A DNA stretch of 64,000 bases from Rhodococcoides fascians A25f (GTDB lineage Bacteria > Actinomycetota > Actinomycetes > Mycobacteriales > Mycobacteriaceae), in assembly GCF_000760935.2 (NCBI RefSeq), contig NZ_CP049744.1:806001-870000 (forward strand). Reading direction: 5' to 3'. Each line of letters begins with the position of its first letter. Positions within the stretch are counted from its first letter, which is position 1. Shown here piece after piece: positions 55,104 through 64,000 of this stretch. Made by a program: the position numbers and the translations under genes. A model generated the notes under the pieces. The model was not told the origin of the DNA. It made no database searches and was given only the letters and a program-made list of their open reading frames with translations.

Positions 55104-55364
55104 GTGATCGATGAGTTGGCTATTCCGCTCACCATCACCACAGCGTCGTGTGAAGCGCACGCGATCGCGGACTCGAAGAAGCCATTCGTCTTTCCGATCT
55201 ACCTTGCCTTCGGCGACGAAAAGCCGGTGTACGCGCGGATCCCGGTGCCCACCGAAACGCAGAAGCAATTGGTCGCGTATCAGGGCGCAGCCTGCATGCG
55301 CTAGCTGTTCTTCCCGGTCGACGACCTGCTCCCGGTGGCCGACGCACCGGGCAGCGAACCGTGA
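55104..55364 (+). pseudogene. Remnant of a small conserved gene with in-frame stop
   Basis: Translation from GTG 55104 gives VIDELAIPLTITTASCEAH and continues to YQGAACMR before a TAG (55302-55304); in the same frame the text goes on LFFPVDDLLPVADAPGSEP to TGA 55362. The continuity across the TAG and the sensible composition suggest a gene interrupted by a nonsense codon, or a real 66-residue protein with a fortuitous extension. Confidence 0.45.
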
Positions 55365-55400
55365 AGTTCCTGGTGGCGGCAGGGCGTCCGGCACACGACA

Positions 55401-55431
55401 AAGCCGCCCATTCATGATGAATGGGCGGCTT
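55401..55431. terminator. Terminator hairpin downstream of leuA
   Basis: AAGCCGCCCATTC (55401-55413) and its complement (55419-55431) form a 13-bp stem with an ATGAT loop, 15 bp after the leuA stop on the minus strand. On that strand the stem ends in GGCTTTGT, a short U-tract. Confidence 0.7.
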
Positions 55432-55445
55432 CTCGGTGTTGCACG

Positions 55446-59097
<3,652 letters not shown>

Positions 59098-59203
59098 TCG
59101 AACATGTTAGGACAGGCGAAGCCGCAGGCAGACCACCCTGAAATCCCAGCTCGGAGCTACCCGGACCACTGTTCGGGACGCTCGCTCGGTAAGGTGACCC
59201 GCG

Positions 59204-59221
59204 GACAATCGAACGATTGTC
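59204..59221. promoter_or_regulatory. Perfect palindrome upstream of lysC
   Basis: GACAATCGAACGATTGTC (59204-59221) is an 8-bp inverted repeat around AA, ending 24 nt before the lysC start and just upstream of its ribosome-binding site GGAGGTAA. It could be an operator or an RNA hairpin that controls translation. Confidence 0.45.
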
Positions 59222-59245
59222 GGCTATCCAGCGGAGGTAATACGC

Positions 59246-61536
<2,291 letters not shown>

Positions 61537-61537
61537 G

Positions 61538-61583
61538 GTCGTGCGCGTTGTGCGTAGCTGGAATTTCGCACAACGCGCACGAC
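61538..61583. terminator. Palindromic terminator-like repeat, copy 2
   Basis: GTCGTGCGCGTTGTGCG (61538-61554) and its exact complement (61567-61583) form a 17-bp stem with a 12-nt centre that begins TAGCT. It lies between the convergent asd and ABC ATPase genes, the same context as the related copy at 15550-15591. Confidence 0.65.
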
Positions 61584-61585
61584 GG

Positions 61586-62656
<1,071 letters not shown>

Positions 62657-62773
62657 GACGAAATAGATCCCTCCACCGGCAGGAACGTGCCGGACGATCC
62701 GAGTGTGGGGTGACGGCGGGAGCCGACCAGCACATAGTATGGGCCCAATCACAACCAGGAGGAAGGTGGCCGG

Positions 62774-64000
62774 GTGAGCGGCTCCGTGTCCAGACGAACC
62801 GCCCTGCGTGGGCTGGCCGTCGCCGCAGTGGCAGCCGGCGCAGCAGCATTACCCGTGGCATCGACGACCCGTCGAGCACTGGCCGACGACTTCCTCCGTG
62901 GGCAGAGTCCTCTCCTCTTCCATTCGCCGCCGCTGACGCCGTTCCGTGACGAACTCCCGCGATTGCCGCTCATCAGCGGTACCGAGGTCACGCTCGACGC
63001 ACACAGCTCCACTCACGCCTTCCATGCCGATCTGCGACCCGGTCCCACGTTCGGCTACGGCCGGTGCGACTACCTCGGGCCCACCATCGAGTCGCAGCAA
63101 GGCCAGCCCTGGACGCTGAAGTACTCGAACACCACCGCCGGTAACCCTCTCGCCGCCGACATCGACACCTCGCTGCACGGCATGAGCGAGATGGATCGCA
63201 CGATGACGCCGACGTCGCTCCACCTGCACGGCAGCATCACCGAGCCGGCGAGCGACGGTCACTCGGAGATGCTGGTGCGCCCGGGCGAGTCGATGACGCA
63301 CAACTTCCCGGGTCTCAACGACGCCGCAGGACTCTGGTACCACGACCACGCCATGTCGATGACGCGCATCAACGTCTATGCAGGCCTGCTCGGCATGAAC
63401 CTCGTCCGAGACCGTTGGGACACCGGCACTTCAGACAACGCCCTCGGACTGCCCTCGGGTGAGTTCGAGCTGCCGCTGGTGCTGCAGGAAAAGATCATGA
63501 ATCCCGACGGCAGCATGAGCATCCGTTCCAACATCACCGTCCCGCAGGGTAAGTGGGAAGGCGGCGGCACCGGCGACGTGGGCGTCGTGAACGGCAAGAT
63601 CTGGCCGACGATGGAAGTCGCCCGCGGCATGTACCGGCTGCGCCTGGTCAACGCCGGGTCGTACAGTGTGTGGAACCTGTTCTTCACCAACAAGTTACGC
63701 TTCTGGGTCATCGGGAACGACGGGGGATTGCTCGACGCCCCGGTGGAAACCACCAGCATCCGCCTTGCGCCTGCTGAACGCGCCGACATCCTCGTCGACT
63801 TCGGCGCCGTCGAAGCAGGGGCGTTGGTCGAGTTGCTCAACGACGAACCGCCACCGGCTCAGGCGGCGTCGCTCGGAGCTGTCCCGATGCCGATGTTCTG
63901 CCAGTTCCGCGTCGCGTCCACGGCGGGGTTCCGGGGCGGTATGCCGTCGTTGCTGCGCGGAGGAAAGGGGCAGCCGGATGTGTTGCCCGCGTTGCCGACC
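62774..64000 (+). CDS. Multicopper oxidase, Tat-exported (3' partial)
   Basis: The visible 409 residues begin [18 protein letters not shown], a twin-arginine signal with an Ala-rich hydrophobic core. Two copper-ligand motifs are present, LHLHG and WYHDHAM; the C-terminal HCH-type motifs lie beyond the window. Residues from about 240 onwards form the second cupredoxin domain. The enzyme oxidises phenols, metals or similar with O2 outside the membrane. GTG 62774 follows AGGAGGAAGG at ideal spacing; the GTG at 62766 runs into a stop. Confidence 0.88.
   Translation, partial: MSGSVSRRTALRGLAVAAVAAGAAALPVASTTRRALADDFLRGQSPLLFHSPPLTPFRDELPRLPLISGTEVTLDAHSSTHAFHADLRPGPTFGYGRCDYLGPTIESQQGQPWTLKYSNTTAGNPLAADIDTSLHGMSEMDRTMTPTSLHLHGSITEPASDGHSEMLVRPGESMTHNFPGLNDAAGLWYHDHAMSMTRINVYAGLLGMNLVRDRWDTGTSDNALGLPSGEFELPLVLQEKIMNPDGSMSIRSNITVPQGKWEGGGTGDVGVVNGKIWPTMEVARGMYRLRLVNAGSYSVWNLFFTNKLRFWVIGNDGGLLDAPVETTSIRLAPAERADILVDFGAVEAGALVELLNDEPPPAQAASLGAVPMPMFCQFRVASTAGFRGGMPSLLRGGKGQPDVLPALPT

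Noticed and set aside
55302..55304. In-frame TAG considered as a recoded codon
   Set aside because: Nothing suggests pyrrolysine or suppressor use; gene decay or a natural stop is simpler.

Overview
The window looks like a chromosomal segment of a high-GC, mycolate-type actinobacterium, most likely Rhodococcus or a close relative. The evidence is the dense GC-rich coding, a complete yrbE/mce lipid-import operon, actinobacterial integration host factor (mIHF), the MurT/GatD pair, a lysC gene with an internal beta-subunit start followed by asd, and the neighbourhood ybaB-recR-gatD-murT-leuA-lysC-asd, which I recall from mycobacteria. There are no rRNA or tRNA genes, CRISPR arrays or recognisable transposases. 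Almost every base is coding; the longest poorly coding stretch (about 55.07-55.45 kb) holds a gene remnant and a terminator.

0-12 kb: a 5'-truncated secreted lipase, a YnfA-like membrane protein, PhoU, a transglutaminase-like protein, a large LuxR/ATPase regulator, an HhH-GPD protein, an XPB-N-like protein and dnaX. dnaX carries a 7-A run followed by a hairpin, and a -1 shift there reaches a stop codon at once.

12-18.3 kb: thiolase and the multifunctional FadB of beta-oxidation, a GntR-type regulator, a KhtTU-type K+/H+ antiporter pair and an mIHF gene.

18.5-29.6 kb: a minus-strand lipid-uptake operon, fadD-yrbEA-yrbEB-mceABCDEF-mas, whose yrbE/mce/mas junctions overlap by 1-4 nt, preceded by an enoyl-CoA hydratase gene.

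29.7-43.5 kb: an oxidative lipid-catabolism region. It contains a double TetR regulator, a GXWXG/DUF4334 protein, alcohol and aldehyde dehydrogenases, an acyl-CoA dehydrogenase, a second GntR regulator, an acyl-CoA-binding protein, a YdeP-type molybdoenzyme, an alpha/beta hydrolase and three MpaB/DUF2236 oxygenase-like genes. Two of the oxygenase genes are divergent from related TetR genes; one pair is separated by an 18-bp perfect inverted repeat that contains both start codons. With the Mce importer and FadD next door, the region could import a hydrophobic substrate, cleave or oxidise it to aldehydes or acids, activate it to CoA esters and feed beta-oxidation. This is inference.

43.5-64 kb: a fatty-acid methyltransferase/FAD-oxidoreductase pair of the 10-methyl (tuberculostearate) type, an SRPBCC protein, a TetR regulator, a blasticidin-deaminase-like protein lacking one zinc cysteine, ybaB-recR, a nuclease-like gene bracketed by two long related palindromes, gatD-murT, a divergent EamA/LysR pair, leuA with a 13-residue Leu-rich leader peptide, a FUSC protein, lysC-asd, an orphan MsiK-like sugar ATPase and a 3'-truncated Tat-exported multicopper oxidase.
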